A stretch of DNA of 6,508 nucleotides from an uncultured Bacteroidales bacterium (GTDB lineage: Bacteria > Bacteroidota > Bacteroidia > Bacteroidales > Paludibacteraceae): the NCBI GenBank assembly GCA_946405045.1, contig CAMJFV010000113.1, forward strand, positions 1 through 6,508. The letters run 5' to 3'. The translations under genes and the position numbers were made by a program. This document shows, piece by piece, positions 4,824-6,508 of the stretch (positions are counted from its first letter, which is position 1; each line of letters opens with the position of its first letter). The notes beneath the pieces are model-generated. The model worked only from the letters and a program-made list of their open reading frames with translations, was not told the DNA's origin and did no database searches.

Positions 4824-6508
4824 TTAGTAAACCGATTTCGTGTTATGGATCAAATGCTTCTTCGAATCACTCGCCATGTCTATAAGCTTCTGACGCATAC
4901 GCATCAACTTATAGAGTTCTTGGCGCTGTTCCGGTGAAGCGTCACCATATCGACTCTTAGCTTCAAGGTCCTCGATCTTTTTATCCATGATTTGCACTTC
5001 GACCGCAACCTCAGACGCAACTTCCTTACGAAGTCGCTCTCTATCAGCAAGATCCAAGCCAAGTTTGCCAGCATAGATCAAACCGAACCATGGAGAGATC
5101 GCACTGAATAATGCGAACTTTCCAGCCTTCAAAGCAATGCGGCATGCTTTATACATCGCCGTACGATAATTCTTGTTGTCAAGAATATCGGCTTTGATTG
5201 CGTTTTCGTCACGTTTCATGAATGAATCGGCGACACTACGAAGCCAAGACTTCGCTCTCGTAACCGGTTTCACTGCGGCTTTAATAGTATTACCTATTTT
5301 TTGTACACCGCGTTTTGCAGCCTGTTGCTTTGACAACGTTTCTCGGTCTTTATCCATCCGATTATTTGTGGCAGTTGTCAAAACATCAGTCTTGGGTGGT
5401 TCACCAGCGTCACCTTCTACAAATAGGGGCTCTGAAGAATTCAACAATGCAAAAACTTCTTGCACACTCTTTCCATTGGAAAAAGTGTTGTCGGATTCCT
5501 TAGTATTTGCAGGGGTACTGGTATTATCATAATTGTTTGTTGTAGGTTTCGGTTGTCCACCTGTGATCGTCGTTTTATTCGTTGACGAGTCATTTGCATG
5601 TGTCACATTTGATGTCGAATTGTTGGTAACAGTCTTGTTTGTGATTGTTTTCCCGGATGACAGATCGTTTGTCGATGTTGTATTTGTCGTAGTTGTTGTG
5701 TTGTGAGAATTCGAGTAGTTGTTTGTGATGTTATAAACAACATGACCTGGACCGCCTTTGCTTGGCGGAAGAATCTGTCCGTTATATCCTGCACCAAATG
5801 AATCACCCAGTTCATTACCGTCGTGATCGCAACGAGCATCAATGGAATCACCAAGATCATCGATATCGTTTTCAGGTGTTTCCGGCGGAACTTCAACATC
5901 CGTTACGGTTGTTGGTTTCTTATTCGGATCAGCATCTGAGATTGCAATGCGATCTCTCATGTAGTCTGGAATGTCACCAGTCTCAGCAGCTTCTTGTGTA
6001 AACAGATCATATGATTCACCAATGTACCGATCGATCATCAATGGCGATATTCCTTTGTTATAGAAATCATCACCGAGTGTTGAGATGTCATCGTATACTG
6101 CTTCAGCAAACATGTCACAGTACTGCGTTTCAACAAGTGAAAGATCACCCAGTTCACGCATGGTCTCAATGACAGACTCTTGGATCTGTTTTGAGGTACG
6201 AACCTTGTTGTTCGCAGGAGCTTTCTTCTGATATGGGTTTGCTGATTTTGTCGAACCGTTGACCTTTTGTCTGGAAGTCTTAATAAACTCATCCAGACTC
6301 TGGGTTGGTTTCGGAATCAGGTTGTAGAGAATCGTATAATAGATATGTGAATCGAAGATGTTGAACACTGTCAGCAATGTCTTATCTCCAATAATCGGAC
6401 GATTCGAATTCACCAGATTCAGTTTTAGAAAGTCTTCCAAAAACTTAATGGTGGCTTCTCTGTTCGTTTTGAATGTGGAGAATATATCGATTCGTTCATA
6501 TCGACGAG
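4824..6508 (-). CDS. Large hypothetical phage protein with Asn/Thr-rich linker, 5' end outside the window
   Basis: The frame is open from the window edge to a TAA stop, giving 560 visible residues. A possible TTG at 6438-6440 has no ribosome site, and the frame continues upstream as plausible protein (ERIDIFSTFKTNREATIKFL), so the true start lies outside. In visible numbering, residues 1-75 are hydrophobic and mixed. Residues 100-185 are acidic and helical. Residues 195-255 are acidic and Pro/Gly-rich. Residues 256-342 are an Asn/Thr/Ser-rich linker that opens with YNITNNYSNSHNTTTTT. Residues 400-485 are basic and helical, with a hydrophobic stretch at about 450-484 (AMYKACRIALKAGKFALFSA, then ISPWFGLIYAGKLGLDL). 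Residues 485-547 are a charged coiled-coil-like segment. I do not recognise the family. A virion or packaged structural role is inferred from the head-gene context. There is no portal, protease or terminase motif. Confidence 0.88.
   Translation of the reverse strand, partial: RRYERIDIFSTFKTNREATIKFLEDFLKLNLVNSNRPIIGDKTLLTVFNIFDSHIYYTILYNLIPKPTQSLDEFIKTSRQKVNGSTKSANPYQKKAPANNKVRTSKQIQESVIETMRELGDLSLVETQYCDMFAEAVYDDISTLGDDFYNKGISPLMIDRYIGESYDLFTQEAAETGDIPDYMRDRIAISDADPNKKPTTVTDVEVPPETPENDIDDLGDSIDARCDHDGNELGDSFGAGYNGQILPPSKGGPGHVVYNITNNYSNSHNTTTTTNTTSTNDLSSGKTITNKTVTNNSTSNVTHANDSSTNKTTITGGQPKPTTNNYDNTSTPANTKESDNTFSNGKSVQEVFALLNSSEPLFVEGDAGEPPKTDVLTTATNNRMDKDRETLSKQQAAKRGVQKIGNTIKAAVKPVTRAKSWLRSVADSFMKRDENAIKADILDNKNYRTAMYKACRIALKAGKFALFSAISPWFGLIYAGKLGLDLADRERLRKEVASEVAVEVQIMDKKIEDLEAKSRYGDASPEQRQELYKLMRMRQKLIDMASDSKKHLIHNTKSVY
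5481..5741 (-). other. Asn/Thr/Ser low-complexity linker
   Basis: This encodes about 87 residues dominated by Asn, Thr and Ser, including a run of five Thr and many N-x-S/T triplets, with almost no bulky hydrophobics after the opening YNITNNY. It is probably an extended, disordered spacer between the acidic N-terminal part and the basic helical C-terminal part. The DNA is correspondingly rich in GTT/TGT on the plus strand but is not a simple short tandem repeat. Confidence 0.8.

Noticed and set aside
5481..5741. The GTT/TGT-rich stretch as a DNA repeat array or CRISPR-like structure.
   Set aside because: There are no regularly spaced identical units; the pattern follows from Asn and Thr codons in a low-complexity protein linker.
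6438..6440. TTG as the start of the large protein at the right edge.
   Set aside because: No Shine-Dalgarno precedes it, and the frame stays open to the window edge with protein-like sequence, so the gene is treated as partial.

Overview
The window looks like part of the structural (head) module of a tailed double-stranded DNA phage or prophage. The genome is probably large, since the major capsid candidate alone is about 750 residues. Genes are tightly packed with short gaps and strong Shine-Dalgarno sequences. TGA, TAG and TAA are all used as stops, so the standard bacterial code fits. A Gram-positive (Firmicutes) host is a weak inference from the GGAGG-type ribosome sites and the style of the capsid C-terminal repeats. 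No tRNA, rRNA, integrase, transposase, CRISPR array or metabolic gene was seen.

Layout. Most of the window is read on the minus strand, so the order of transcription runs from high to low coordinates. First comes a long protein that enters from beyond the right edge (4824-6508, 560 residues visible), with an Asn/Thr-rich linker and a helical C-terminus. Next is a 204-residue protein (4184-4798) with an acidic Pro/Gln/Gly/Asp-rich N-terminal half and a helical C-terminal half. After a 66-base gap comes the probable major capsid protein (1853-4117, 754 residues), which ends in a proline linker and about 3.5 tandem repeats of roughly 25 residues. A 12-bp perfect hairpin (1786-1812) follows.

The hairpin separates the capsid gene from one gene on the plus strand (1258-1779, 173 residues), which encodes a small protein with an N-terminal membrane segment and a cytoplasmic helical tail. 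It converges on the capsid gene and diverges from the next minus-strand gene (167-1213, 348 residues, GTG start), with only 44 bases between the two starts. That 348-residue protein has a very acidic centre. A further minus-strand gene (1-162, partial) starts 4 bases after its stop and is probably translationally coupled to it.

Only the capsid protein can be assigned a role with reasonable confidence, and that rests on fold-like features and context, not on a database match. The two upstream proteins probably act in head assembly or are packaged with the head (inference from position and composition). The other proteins are of unknown function. The main points for follow-up are the capsid C-terminal repeats, the solitary inverted membrane-protein gene, the low-complexity proteins upstream of the capsid gene, and the strongly biased codon use of the capsid gene.
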